Part shown: piece by piece, positions 11,548-29,135 of the stretch
Position numbering within the stretch: position 1 is the stretch's first letter
Layout of the letters: every line of letters begins with the position of its first letter
Source of the DNA: Micropterix aruncella
Taxonomy: Eukaryota; Arthropoda; Insecta; Lepidoptera; Micropterigidae
DNA: 64,000 nt
NCBI GenBank assembly: GCA_944548615.1
Contig: OX155963.1
Span: 18,312,154-18,376,153, forward strand
Direction of reading: 5' to 3'
Made by a program: the position numbers and the translations under genes
Notes under the pieces: generated by a model
Seen by the model: the letters and a program-made list of their open reading frames with translations, nothing else
Databases searched by the model: none
What the model was told of the DNA's origin: nothing

Positions 11548-11667
11548 AATGTCGTTTAATCTAACGATCAGTCGCTAAATTGGCAACACTGGTTGAGTGA
11601 ATGAATCTCAATGCAAAGACGATAGCATAATGAACTTTATTTCCAACCAATAAAGTTCAACTTTATG

Positions 11668-11861
11668 TGTACAGGTCACGCGATAAGAGCTGGCACGTTC
11701 ACAGTACTCACACTAATGCAATGTCACTATACTTGACCGCGAGCGAGAGAGACGGAAAGACTTTTTATGATGCGCATCAAGTGAAAGTCACGTCGCGCGT
11801 CACGACATTGCATTAGTGTGAGTACTGTGAACGTGCCAGCTTTCGCTGCGGGACCTGTACA
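11668..11861. mobile_element. hairpin MITE, 194 bp, perfect 38-bp inner arms
   Basis: The outer ends TGTACAGGTC and GACCTGTACA are exact inverted repeats, followed after 10 unmatched bases by a perfect 38-bp inverted repeat (11688-11725 against 11804-11841, AGCTGGCACGTTCACAGTAC...). The loop is about 78 bp. The direct repeat AGTGAATGAAT occurs near 11597 and again near 11865, so the true insertion may be larger and include the small IR TGAACTTTAT/ATAAAGTTCA at 11632-11660. Confidence 0.85.
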
Positions 11862-12128
11862 GTAGTGAATGAATGAAGCAAAACATCTTGTTATTTTTTA
11901 ATTAGCAGTCAAAAACATGAGTCATAAAGCCTAGTTAAAAAAAATCATTCATAGGATTTATTCGATACGATACTCGCCCAAAATACTCATTGAGTAAAAG
12001 TATCGATTTAAAAAGTATCGAGTACAAAAGTATCGGTATCGAAACCAAAGTATTCGATACCAAAAAGTATTGAAAAAATTTCCGTGTCGCTATTCCTATT
12101 ATTGCTCAGTTAATAAAATGTTTGTTTT

Positions 12129-12158
12129 CTTCAAGCTCACTTGTTTGTGAGCTTGAAG
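12129..12158. repeat. small hairpin, 12-bp arms
   Basis: CTTCAAGCTCAC TTGTTT GTGAGCTTGAAG, a perfect stem with a 6-nt loop. Further half-copies of CTTCAAGCTCACA follow at 12174. Confidence 0.8.
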
Positions 12159-12159
12159 C

Positions 12160-13734
12160 TCACAAGCTCTTTTCTTCAAGCTCACAATAGTGCTATGCAA
12201 TGATACCATAAGTGCTATGCAAACATACTATATTTAGGATTATAAACAACGATATAATATATTGTATAATCAAGGTTTAAATTAATTAAGTCTTCTTGGA
12301 GATATTCAACGTTTTGACTTGTCTTTCTTCTCTAATGAATATTACAAGGTCGGTAGCGTTCCTTTCTTTACAGCGGCTATCTACTGACAATATCATCTGT
12401 TGTCCTGCAATAACTATAGCCAGGGACTAACAGGGATTTATAAAAAAACCTTGCAGCGCGCACCATTCGCAGATGGCATGAAGACAACATGATACATTCA
12501 CCACCAAAGCAGTTTTAACGAATTCACGTGCAGGCTTGAAATCAACATTTATTTCGAGCAAACCCATCTCCCTTGCCCCCCTCCTTATGACCGTCTATCG
12601 CTTTTTCATCAATAATATCGAAATTTCAACCTTCCTATTTCGCCGTCAATTGCTTGTTCGATAAAGGTTTTTTCCCTGAATGTCAGAATTCTCGCATTCT
12701 GAAAATTGCCACGTTTTATGGTAATTACGCCAGAATTTGTTGTGGCAGAATAAATCGAGCGGCTCTTTTAAAGGCTCTCCATAGTGATTGACTTCTCTTT
12801 CACGCCATATTTCTATTCTAAATATTCGATTTTCAATTTCTCTTCTCCCTGGTTGAACCTAAGTAATTAGACCTTTCTTACAAAATGTCATTCACAGTGA
12901 ACACTCAAATGTTGGTATACAAATATATTATAAATGAGCTGCTGTGAAATTTACAAAAAATACAGAAGAATCATAAGTATCTGACGACATTATTCATGAT
13001 AATAAACGTAGAAGCGGACTAAAACAGAACTAGTTTAACATTACGTCTTCACGTTACACGCGAAGGGCAATCAATGTAAAGTTGTCCATGAGAGAAACAT
13101 TCACAATACTTTTATATGCTCGTGGCGTATTGCTGCACAAGCTTAGCGTATAGCGTATTGCTGATAGCTTACTCGTATTTGTAAAATATATTTTGTCTAC
13201 ATTAGACGCCTGTACTACCAAAAAATATTTTTGTAAGGATTAATGACTTTCTATGAAAACAGCGTTAATTATGAAAGTTGTATAGGAGGTGTATTGGTCT
13301 TTGCATCTCCGGAAACACCAAATATAAAAAAAATAATAGGGTTTACAAATCGCAAATCAATACAAATAAACTTACCTCGTCACTGATTTGTTCCCTTGTC
13401 ACATATATTGGTGTATTTTACTGTTTAACCTTCCCGGGAGATGGCCCAACGAATGGTGAAAACTAAGTTAGAAACTGTCTACCGGTTCTTAGGTTATCGC
13501 GATCTAATAGTCGAACAGAATATCTGAAAACCGGCTGTTTTTCGTCCACGTAACACTTCAGTAGCCCCGTTTTTTTGCCCCTTCTTTTATATATTGATAT
13601 ATTGTTGATGGATCACAGAATATTGATGATGAAACACAGATATATCGAAACACAGAAGCCTTCATCGAATGACGTTCGAATAGTGAAACCACATAGAAAT
13701 CCGTCTGTAGCTCTTGAGACTAGTGCTATCAAAC
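12160..13734. other. no gene seen
   Basis: Intergenic. Open frames here (for example 13278-13466 and 13575-13766) are short and lack recognisable content. Confidence 0.5.
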
Positions 13735-14244
13735 AGACAACTAGAGCTGTCAATTACAAGGGGTGAACCCGTCACCTCAGGAAGTTTTAACGATATTAAA
13801 TCGATCTGTCTCCCGTGAGGTGAGCACGAAAGACTTGGGACGAAAAGCAATCCACTGAATAGATACCCCACCTGCCCGTTAGAGGCCCGTCAGATGTACC
13901 GGGGAAAGGTAACCAGCGGGCAGCCTCGCCCGCTGACTACCAGTTTGGAAGGATATCTCCGTCTTAAATTAACCTTCAGGATACCTCCTGCCTCCTGACA
14001 GGTTACAGGATCGAGGTCGCTTTCGCGGTCCTCTTCTATATGAAGCGGTTATTCGGTGTCAACCGAATCTATCGCAGACCACGGCATCCTTTTCCCGTTG
14101 CCCGAATGGTCGTTTCAAGAGCAGTTGCCATATAGTTAACAACCACCCCCGCTCCATAGGAAACTTCACTGTTCCCAGACTCCCACGGCTGTTAGTCGAA
14201 GTCCTCAATCGATTGGCTGACGCCCGAAGGTTAACTCCTAGGGG
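13735..14244 (-). repeat. Rep-A copy A3, partial
   Basis: Starts at the constant end (CAACTAGAGCTGTCAATTAC) and runs through the family landmarks to CCGAAGGTTAACTCCTAGGGG. There it is joined directly to the middle of another copy (A4). Confidence 0.75.
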
Positions 14245-15432
14245 AGACTACCTCCTGCCTCCTGACTAGTTACAGGATCGAGGTCGCTTGTGCAGTCCTC
14301 TCCCTTAAGTAGCGGTGGTACGGTGTCTACCGAATCTATCGCGGACCACCGCATCCGTTGCCCGGCTCTTCACCCGGGATCGGGTGGGCGAATGGTCGTT
14401 TCAAGAGCAGTTGCCGTAAGGTTAATAACTAACCCCGATCTATAGAAAACACTAGCTGACCCGTGCCCACTTCGTTGGGCGGTAAATCTTTTTACCTGTG
14501 ATCAAATTATGAGTGTGGTTCGGTTAGTACTGAGTGCTATGATTTATTTCCTGACTGCCAAAAGAAAGGTTATATTTTTACTGCATATTTATGTATGTAT
14601 TTGCATGTCAATTTGACTATAATACCGTTATTTGTGAGTGTCTTCTTGTGAGTGTCTTATTTGTGAGCGTATTATCTCTTCAACTATTTATGCAGTAGAA
14701 GGGAAATTATAAGTAAAAGGGAAAAGTCTTTTGTTTTAAACGCCTGAGCCGATAAATTTACTTCTTTTGATAAGAATTCGTAATTGTTGATAATATGACC
14801 AATAAACATGACCTAACGATTTGAATTATTTCAAAAAAATATAAAATAATATTTTTTGTGACCTAAATATAAAAGTTAGACATATTTTGTGGCTTTGTAG
14901 GCATTATCAAGCTCTACAACTTTTCTCTAGAACTTAATCATATATCTCTCATCGTTAAGGCTGCGTTAGTTAGAAACCTTTTCGTTCGACCGCTTATTCT
15001 CCGACTTACTTTGCAAATCCGACTACCACGAAAAAGTCTTTTAATTTTTCGGATTAATATATATCCTATGACACTCACAAATAACGTGGCTTGCTATTGG
15101 TAAACGAATAGCAAAATCGGTGCAGTAGATCCAGAGATTACTTCCTACAACGTCACAAATTTTACCTCTTTATAATATTAGTATAGATTATCCAGACTGC
15201 CCCGGCTGTTAGTCGAAATGCACAATCGATTGACTGACTCCGCACGGTGCGCAAACCATCCAGGAGCGATCAAAGGTTGACTCCTGGGGCTCGCTCGCAG
15301 GCCAGCATTCTACCCTAGCTCGCACTTCTGCGTGGAGGCCGCGGGATGGGTGTTGACTTGTGCGTTTGACCGACCTTATACAAATGGGTCTTAGTGCCCA
15401 AACTGCAACAGAGCACATTAGCTGACAGTCGG
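14245..15432 (-). repeat. Rep-A copy A4, split by a Helitron
   Basis: Begins inside the family (TACCTCCTGCCTCCTGACTA), is cut after CTATAGAAAACA by the Helitron at 14452-15187, and resumes at TTATCCAGACTGCCCCGGCT. It ends AACTGCAACAGAGCACATTAG. Removing the Helitron restores the family order seen in the other copies. Confidence 0.8.
14452..15187 (-). mobile_element. non-autonomous Helitron, 736 bp
   Basis: Read on the minus strand, it starts TCTATACTAATATTATAAAG (5' TC) and ends GCCCAACGAAGTGGGC then ACGGGTCAGCTAG. A short GCCCA/TGGGC stem lies just before the CTAG terminus. It lies between A and T of the host and makes no duplication, as Helitrons do. No Rep/helicase coding is present. The same 5' end opens the larger element at 33597. 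Confidence 0.85.
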
Positions 15433-16579
15433 ACACCTTTTGGGGGCTTTCTATTATAATTGTATAGATTATTATATCTATGAAAATCTATAAAACTCAA
15501 CCCGTGCAATTATAGGACGGTTAAATTGATGATTAAACTTTTACGCAACTTCAAGAAATCGTAGTATCGCTCCGATGGGAATTTAAAAATCTTTAGCAGT
15601 GTAATTGTTGTCTGTGAAATTATTTGGTCCAATTAGTGACGAAACTTTTCCAAATATTCGAGTTGGAAGTTGGCCCCTTCTAATTGGACGCAGTTTAATT
15701 GCGAAGTCCGCCTTCGAGGAAGCGACCATTACCAACATAGAATTTCAATTGCCAAGGATATTCTCCCTCCTACGATGAAACGAGCTGATCAAAATTCATT
15801 CAAAATTATTAAACCCTTTCGATTCGCATTCTATTACTTTTAATTGGTTCAAATTGAAATGCAGATCCAAGACTGATTTAATTTATTTTGAAAATAAGTT
15901 CAACGTTTGCCAAAACTAATATTGCGGCTGTTTCTCCATTTAATTTAAACAAAATACATATTCGTTGATTTTTTTTGTTGACCATAGTTGTTTTTTTCTC
16001 TATTTCTTTCGCTGGTTTTATATTGTAATATGCGATTATTTTTGTATACGGTATTTAAATTGATTTTATATACTTATTGCTATGTATTTAATTTATTTAT
16101 ATACCCTATGCATATGGAAATAGTTCTGTTTTTACACGACTGCTTAAAAATGGAGTGTTATGCGGTCAGGATTCATCTATGAATGTTTTCCGTTTCTTTA
16201 TTCCATAATAACTTCTAAACGCTTGAATCGATTTAAAAGTGAGTCGTATTGTTAAAATCGTGTTGTCATTTCGAGTGTCATAGGACAAGTGCCGCGAACC
16301 CGTTCTCTCATATAAGGAGAAAGCAGCGTCTTTAATATAAATCACCGCGTGCGTGTTGACATTCATCATTTGACAGTTTAGTTTTTTTTTGTTTTTTCCT
16401 CTTCGCGGCTGTCAGGAATAAATCCAGTAACGAAGAGAAATATTTGGAATATAAAGTTAGCTAAATAAATTAAATAAAGTGTTTAATTATTACACTTTAC
16501 AAAATTTAAAAAAATTATCAATCTACGCAAATGTACTCGGAAAAAATCCGGTATTAATTATTGATGGAACCCTGATTTT
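15433..16579. other. no gene seen
   Basis: AT-rich intergenic sequence. 16190-16280 (TTCCATAATAACTTCTAAAC then GCTTGAATCGATTT) resembles part of family B copy 4 at 16590, so it is an older, partial copy. Confidence 0.5.
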
Positions 16580-16790
16580 TTATTCTACCATAACTTTTGA
16601 ACGCTTAAATCGATTTGGAAATGTGTGATATCGCTAGAAGCGTGATGTTATTCCGAAAGTCATCGAGCAAACCTAAACGGTCCAAATGTCCAAATGTCAA
16701 TAAATTAACATAAATATATACTGTTTAGTGTCAAATGAAAGGTCTAATTGAGTAAATTCCGGAAATGTTCATCTATCTATATGGATAAAT
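16580..16790 (-). repeat. interspersed repeat family B, copy 4
   Basis: Reverse-strand match to 5430-5690, with TGTCAATAAATTAACATAAA and TCAAATGAAAGGTCTAATTG (the reverse of the ACCTTTCATTT...ACTAAACACGA block). Confidence 0.65.
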
Positions 16791-16856
16791 ACATAAACAA
16801 AAATATTTCATAAAAAAACCGTAATAAAAATTATTATAAATGTAATAGTTCACTTC

Positions 16857-17524
16857 CTGTAACAGCAAATGGAGTTGTCAACTACAACGGGCGAACCCGT
16901 CACCTCAGAAAGTTTTAACTATTAGTCGTTCTATCTCCCGTGAAGTGAACGCAGAAGACTTGGACAAAACAGTCCACCGTCAAGCTCCGCCACATACCAG
17001 TAAGAGGCCAACGCCTTATCCGCGAGATAACCAGGTATGTTACCCAGCGGGCTTACACTCACGACCTTACTTCGAATTGCGACCAGATTACTCCTGTCCC
17101 TCGACTGGTTACGAGTTCGAGGTCGCTTGCACGGTCCTCTCCCTTACGAAGCGGTGAAACGGTGTAAACCGAATCTATCGCGGACCACAGCATCCTTTGC
17201 CCGGCTGTTCCACCCAGGATCGGGTAGCCGATGGTCGTATCAAGAGCAGTCGCCGTAAGGTCCGCAACCACCCCCGCTCTATAGGAAACAGTACTGCTTC
17301 CAGACTCCCCCGACTGTTAGACTGCACAATCGATTGGCTCACGTCGCACGGTGCGCAGACCGTCCAGGAGCGCCAGAAGGTTGACTCCTAGGGGAAACAA
17401 GCTCAAAGGTCAGAGTCCTACCCGGGCTCGCACTTCATGCGTGGAAGCCGCCGGATCTTCGTGGGTCTTCGTGGCCAACTCAGCAAGGGCCCATTAGCTC
17501 CCACTGTAGCTTTCTGTAACAGCA
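16857..17524 (-). mobile_element. Rep-A copy A5 with 11-bp duplication
   Basis: Body 16868-17513 (646 bp), flanked by CTGTAACAGCA at 16857-16867 and 17514-17524. It runs from GGAGTTGTCAACTACAACGG to GGGCCCATTAGCTC, plus about 13 bp before the duplication. Short frames occur on both strands; none is a known protein. Confidence 0.8.
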
Positions 17525-18646
17525 GTACTTTTTTAAAATTCTTAATATATTTTCTTATTTTATTCAATTTATCCACCGTGTGAAGCGACTTTAGTCAACG
17601 CCACTGCTGCTTTGTAATTGCTGTAACTTATAGTAGCTACCTAATTTGTGATAATATCAACTTTACTTTCTCCGGTTGTAGGTAGATATATTCTAGTAGA
17701 AATTCTGCTTAAATGTTAATATTATTGAACAGAAAACACATTTTCTATTTGATTCATTCTATGTCAATACATTTTCAAAATTCAAATATATGATAACTAG
17801 CTTTAAGTGGCTATTACGACATGCTTTCATTGTATATTCTGAATGAATAAATTTATTTATTTATTTAAGAATGAATTACTATAAAAACATTGATTTTGCC
17901 TACAAAAATAATAGGAACGTTATTTTCTATCCAACCTTCCTCTGTACGTAGGTTCCTATTCACCCTTATTCTGTATGAAACCATAATAACAAAATGGTAA
18001 TTTAAGAATTAATCCAATATTTTTCTCAGTGTGGATCTTGTCATTGTAATGCGCTACACGTGTTCCATAATATTATGAAAGTCTCTAGTTTGATATAAGT
18101 TAACACTCCGAAAATGACACATGTTAAAAACCCTTTTTTTAAATGACACTTGTATATGACACCGGGCTTAAGACACGCGCGTTATTTACGTCCCTGGCGC
18201 GACTCCGAAGCGGCTTAAAGTTGCGCGAAAGGTAACACTTTGCGCCGTAAATTTTCCCTCTCGCAAATTGTATCCCGGCCGTTATGAAACAACCCGCATA
18301 CAGGCGAAATTAAAAATGTGCAGCGAGAGCTCTTCGCCGCATACAAACAAGCTTTTTAGTTCGCGCTGCTCGTTTAGTCGGGAAATCACTGCAAGCAATT
18401 TCATCCGCTGTGCAAATGCCGTAATGCGCCTTTTCACGTCGTCAGATAGAGTAGTTTTCAAGTGAGATTAACTGCTAAATGGTTGGATGGAATCAGAATG
18501 AGGATTCAAGAGAGTTCTTGGAATTGGATGTTGTAGCGGTCTCGAGGAGGGCGCATGTGCTAACGAGGTGACTGGAAATACAGGCCAAATTTACATAGGG
18601 AAGTCATTTAATTATTTATTTATCAGAAACATACAGCGTCATATGC
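17525..18646. other. no gene seen
   Basis: Mostly AT-rich. 18175-18440 is clearly GC-richer (GCGCGCGTTATTTACG, CTGGCGCGACTCCGAAGC) and could be a conserved non-coding or old exon region, but I see no protein motif. 17840-17870 is a (TTTA)n tail-like tract. Confidence 0.4.
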
Positions 18647-19260
18647 TTAGGGTGACCTGCACCAACCGGCCTGTTAAATTCTGCTAACCGTGGTTAGCTA
18701 ACCATGATAAACAATTTAACAGCTATTTAACAGCTATAACAATTTAACAATTAATCAACTATTTGGATGTTCCGGTTAACTAAAGCCGTTCAGAGTCCGC
18801 AAAAGCCATTTTTGAGTGTTAGAAAATAACCATAGACACAACTGAAATCGAGATTGCTCGCCTCAGCCAATAACAGCACAGTTCAAAATGGCGGACGGGA
18901 GGTTCTCAGCTCATCAGCTGTCAAACAGCCCACGCTTTTGTTCATGTATCACCTTCACGTCTTTCCTTATTAACATCAGATATATAGGAAAACGTTTTAC
19001 GAGTGCGGTAACCAAAAAAAAAAAAGAAAACGGCGGCGCAGGTGACGCGATCAAATCTAACTTAAAAAATTGACAGCTAGCGTTTGACAGCTCACTAACT
19101 GCTGGTTAGTGGCACTAACCGGGCACCAGGGTTCCTTTAGGGAATTTAACTACCCTTAGTTTAACAGAGTATGGTGCAAGCAGTTTCAAGTATTTAACTG
19201 TGGTTAGACTCTTTAAACACGGTTATCTATCTTAACCGAGCTTGGTGCAAGTCGCCCTTA
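18647..19260. mobile_element. PIF/Harbinger-type MITE, 608 bp, TTA duplication
   Basis: The ends GGGTGACCTGCACCAACC (18650) and the reverse complement GGGCGACTTGCACCAAGC (ends 19257) are inverted repeats, flanked by TTA on both sides (18647-18649 and 19258-19260). TWA targets and G-rich ends with a TGCACCAA core are typical of PIF/Harbinger. The inside has many GTTAACC/TTTAACAGC motifs but no transposase. Confidence 0.8.
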
Positions 19261-20689
19261 ATATTATACCTACATACAGTGCAACACTAAGGCCAATCAA
19301 CAGGTTTCTTAATTAAACGAGACATATTGTTACACCGCAAAAAAGAAAATAGCGCTTTTAAGTGATAGGGTAAATTTCGTGGCAGGGGATTAGAAAGCCA
19401 CATTATAAATCCAATAGATATATTTAACTCATTACGTGAATAGTATCATTATATCAAGAAACATAGAAAGGACAGAAATATTGGAATTATAGAAAATGCA
19501 TGTCAGGAAAACATCGCATTGAAAGTTTGCAAATAAAACGTTGTCCTACCCGAACGTTGGCTTGAAGCCGGGACAATTGCGGCTCCATACATTTGCGGCC
19601 CTGATACATTTGTCTCTTAATATTTCTAATAATGATAAAATTAAAGTTAGACATTTGCGGCCCTGACCCTATTAATGGGATACCTGCTAATATCAACTAA
19701 AAAAAGAATATATTGGTTAATAAAAAGGTTAATATTTGCAGGTATGGCAGGCAGGTGATTGGTTCTTGCGAGAGGACAGGTCTCTACCTATCTAATAGGA
19801 GTGGGCGCCAATTACATACCTACCAACTATGTCGCCGGGGAAGGTGCATTTATTACCTGCCGCGAAGTTTATATTTATATTTGACTTGGAAGTACATGCA
19901 GTACCTATCCTCTCTTTATAATACAAATTTCAATATTTTATCAATCTTTAAAGATTTTTAGGAAATAAATAAATTGAAGTTCAAATCGAAATTAAAATAT
20001 GTGTATGCGCTATCTCTCTATATTTACATCTTATACCTTGCTATATTTTATGTCTCCATGTCTCTCGGGATTATAGCCATGCCCTTCTTTTCACAATTCG
20101 TCAGTTAACTGACTTTAAACGCTATTTTTTAAAAGAGTAATTCTTTTCTTAGGCTGATCCAAATCGTATGATATAATTTTTGCTGCGATCCATTATTAAG
20201 AGGAAAATACAGTTATGCTCTGCGAAGGCCAGATCAATGTTTCTTTAAATTATATATAGGATAGGTAACAAAGGTGAATGAAAGGTCGCTAATTCCTTGT
20301 ATAAGGTCCTTAAGATCCCTAATCCTTATACAAGTAATTAAGGATATTGTAAGTAAATAAGTACCTAAGCCATTAATGAGATAGCTTATTCCCTTTCCTC
20401 GGGCCGATATCCCCTAATCTAACTTTTCCTTAAATTTAATGAAGGCAACTTTTATTCCATCCGATGAAGGAGGAATAATTAAAACGAAAACTCGTCACAC
20501 TTTGCCTAAAATACGGCGTCTTTGATGTCGCCTTTTCGGTGGCCTAAAAACCGATATTCGTTTTCTTTGAAATTGAAAATTCTACTTTAATAAAAGTTTG
20601 TAAACGATAAAATACTCTGTGAGGGAATTTGGAAAAAGATTCGTAGTTATCAGAGGGTTGAGGATTGGTATTAGCCGAAAACCCCTTGT
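19261..20689. other. no gene seen
   Basis: Intergenic. ATTTGCGGCCCTGA occurs twice within 19580-19670. Frames at 19487-19696 and 19713-19961 are not recognisable. Confidence 0.45.
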
Positions 20690-21052
20690 TGTTTTGCTAT
20701 GATACCGGGCAGCCAAATAAATAAATCGGTTTGTGTCACCCTTTCCCGGCACCTTCACCCTTTCTTTTTTGTGTCTCCCCCTGCGCGCAAAACACTTAAC
20801 CCTAACCCCCCAACCCTAACTCTCCCCTTTAACCCCCCATAAACTTCTCTCAACTCCCCCTATCCAACCCAACCCTAACCCCTCTCCAACCTCACGACGC
20901 CTCGCCCCCAACCTCCCCCTCTTCTACCTTACCTCTAAACCCTTTCCCCCACCCAACAAACCCCCCTACCCCCCTAAAAACCCAACCCTCCCAAAACCCC
21001 AACACCATCCACCCATCCCCCCTCCCCCTTGAATACCACCCCTCAAAACCCC
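20690..21052. repeat. family D core followed by a C-rich tract
   Basis: GTGTCACCCTTTCCCGGCA at about 20733 is a diverged family D core. It is followed by about 310 bp almost without G on this strand (CCAACCCTAACTCTCCCC, AACCCTAACCCCTCTCC and similar). Similar C-rich stretches follow repeats at 38780-38830 and 47155-47310. The TAACCC motifs are not the insect telomere repeat (CCTAA) and are too irregular for a telomere. Confidence 0.6.
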
Positions 21053-21419
21053 AAAAGTACTTAGGTATCTATTAAAGCACTCTAGATAAGGCGGTAAAGG
21101 AACACTCGGAAGAAGAAAAATAGAGGAAAAAAAGAATATTTCCATCTGAAACTTTATACTTCCCGAGTACTTTGGTATGAATTAAAAAGTACTCTATATA
21201 AGGCGTTATAGGAACCCGCGGAAGAACATAAATATCGGAAAGAAGCTATTTTCTTCCGAAACATAAAAGGAATTGCGCAATACCTGTGCAAAAATACCTA
21301 CAAGTCATATGTATATATCATTCTAGCATTACATGTTTTGTAGTATTTCTGCGGTATTCGAATGGTATTGTTCAAACAATTATGTAGTATTTTACTAAAC
21401 ATGGCGGTATTTCATTTTT

Positions 21420-21700
21420 TATTGAGTCGCTCTTATACGAGATATTTCAACCAAAATTTCACAACGTGATTTCGGTCTAACAAGGCATCTGTGTACCGAA
21501 TTTCAAGTCTCTACGTGCAATAATTTTGAGAGTGACGTATGACTAGCGCGCCTTCTGGTGCACCTATTTCAACTACAATCTCTTCAACTTTTGCCATGAC
21601 CGAATGATGCCTGCATGCCAAAATTTCATCTCGATCGGATGAAGCGTTTAGGCGCTAACGTGCACAGACGTCCACAAAACTTTCCTTGCCAGGAAAGTAC
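21420..21700 (+). repeat. interspersed repeat family C, copy C1
   Basis: Blocks: CAACCAAAATTTCACAACGT, CATCTGTGTACCGAATTTCA, GACTAGCGCGCCTTCTGGTG, CATGACCGAATGATGCCTGC, GATGAAGCGTTTAGGCGCTA, then CACAAAACTTTCCTTGCCAG. The same blocks in the same order occur at 39575, 43415 and 54530 (+) and 57280 (-). Non-coding, about 300-400 bp. Confidence 0.75.
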
Positions 21701-21976
21701 GATCGTTTGTTTCACCACAAGACTTTTCCAGCAATAAGCCAAGGCGTCATCTCATTCAATTTAAAAATCGAATTGCAAACGCGCCGTAAAATTTGCGAGT
21801 ATACATTCGAATTTCGAACGAGCGACACAATCAATGAAGATTTAAATTTCGAACGTCTGTCGCGCCATATCAAAGCGCCATAATGAAAGAGCCACGGGCT
21901 CCAAAACGTCCGGCAAAGGTACAACCTTTACTAACCTTACAATTAAATAAAAATAATTAAAAAAAAATTCAATTAA

Positions 21977-28689
<6,713 letters not shown>

Positions 28690-28800
28690 TTACATAATAG
28701 CCATGTCATGGTAATACTTAAAACGTGCTATCATAATTAAATGCGTATACAAAATTTTGTTTCTATGCTGTGGACTGTTGAGGAGTCCCCTCGTCGGAAG
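28690..28800 (+). repeat. single unit of the 118-bp dispersed repeat
   Basis: Contains GCCATGTCATGGTAATACTT, GCTATCATAATTAAATGCGT, ATACAAAATTTTG and GACTGTTGAGGAGTCCCCTC, in the same order as 61545-61875. Confidence 0.7.
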
Positions 28801-28859
28801 TAAAATCAGGGGTATGAAACCTGGTCATACTTACTATAAAAAATAAATTGTCGTCTTAA

Positions 28860-29135
28860 CTGAACCAACATTTTTAACCTCGTATGATAATATTTGAGGA
28901 GTTCCCTCAATTCCTCATGGATCCCGTTATCAGAACAGGATCTTGATTAAAATGGGACCAATCTGGAGAAGAATATCCTTTGAAACAAAAACAGTATTTT
29001 TCAAATCGGTTCATAAATGGCGGAGTTCTGAGGTACCAGACATTAAAAAAAACAACCAAATTGATAACCTCCTCCTTTTTTCGAAGTCGGTTAACAACAA
29101 AGATCAGATTGGATACCCTACTATTTCCATAAAAT
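28860..29135 (+). repeat. lepidopteran interspersed repeat (GAAGTCGGTTA type)
   Basis: Carries AATCGGTTCATAAATGGCGG and CCTCCTCCTTTTTTCGAAGTC then GGTTAACA. This block is, to my knowledge, abundant in moth and butterfly genomes and is the main lineage clue in the window. Element class not asserted. Confidence 0.6.

Larger units (their letters stand above)
10860..12100 (-). mobile_element. hAT transposon, internally decayed, with perfect 8-bp duplication
   Basis: The element spans 10868-12092. Its ends are TAGGGACATG (left) and the reverse complement TAGCGACACG (right), and the 8-bp duplication TTCCTATT is intact at 10860-10867 and 12093-12100. Eight-base duplications and TAG-type ends fit the hAT superfamily. 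Both subterminal regions (10875-10995 and 11964-12075) are packed with AAGTATCG/GTATCGATAC motifs, a plausible transposase-binding array. The only coding remnant is a C-terminal hAT dimerisation segment (11179-11547, minus strand). A hairpin MITE has inserted inside. An inner CAGTGTTGCC motif (reverse strand, 11582-11591) looks like a different hAT end and may mark an older composite. Confidence 0.85.

Noticed and set aside
20760..21050. Possible interstitial telomere repeats (CCCTAAC motifs)
   Set aside because: The insect repeat is CCTAA in tandem; here the motifs are irregular and scattered in a general C-rich tract.
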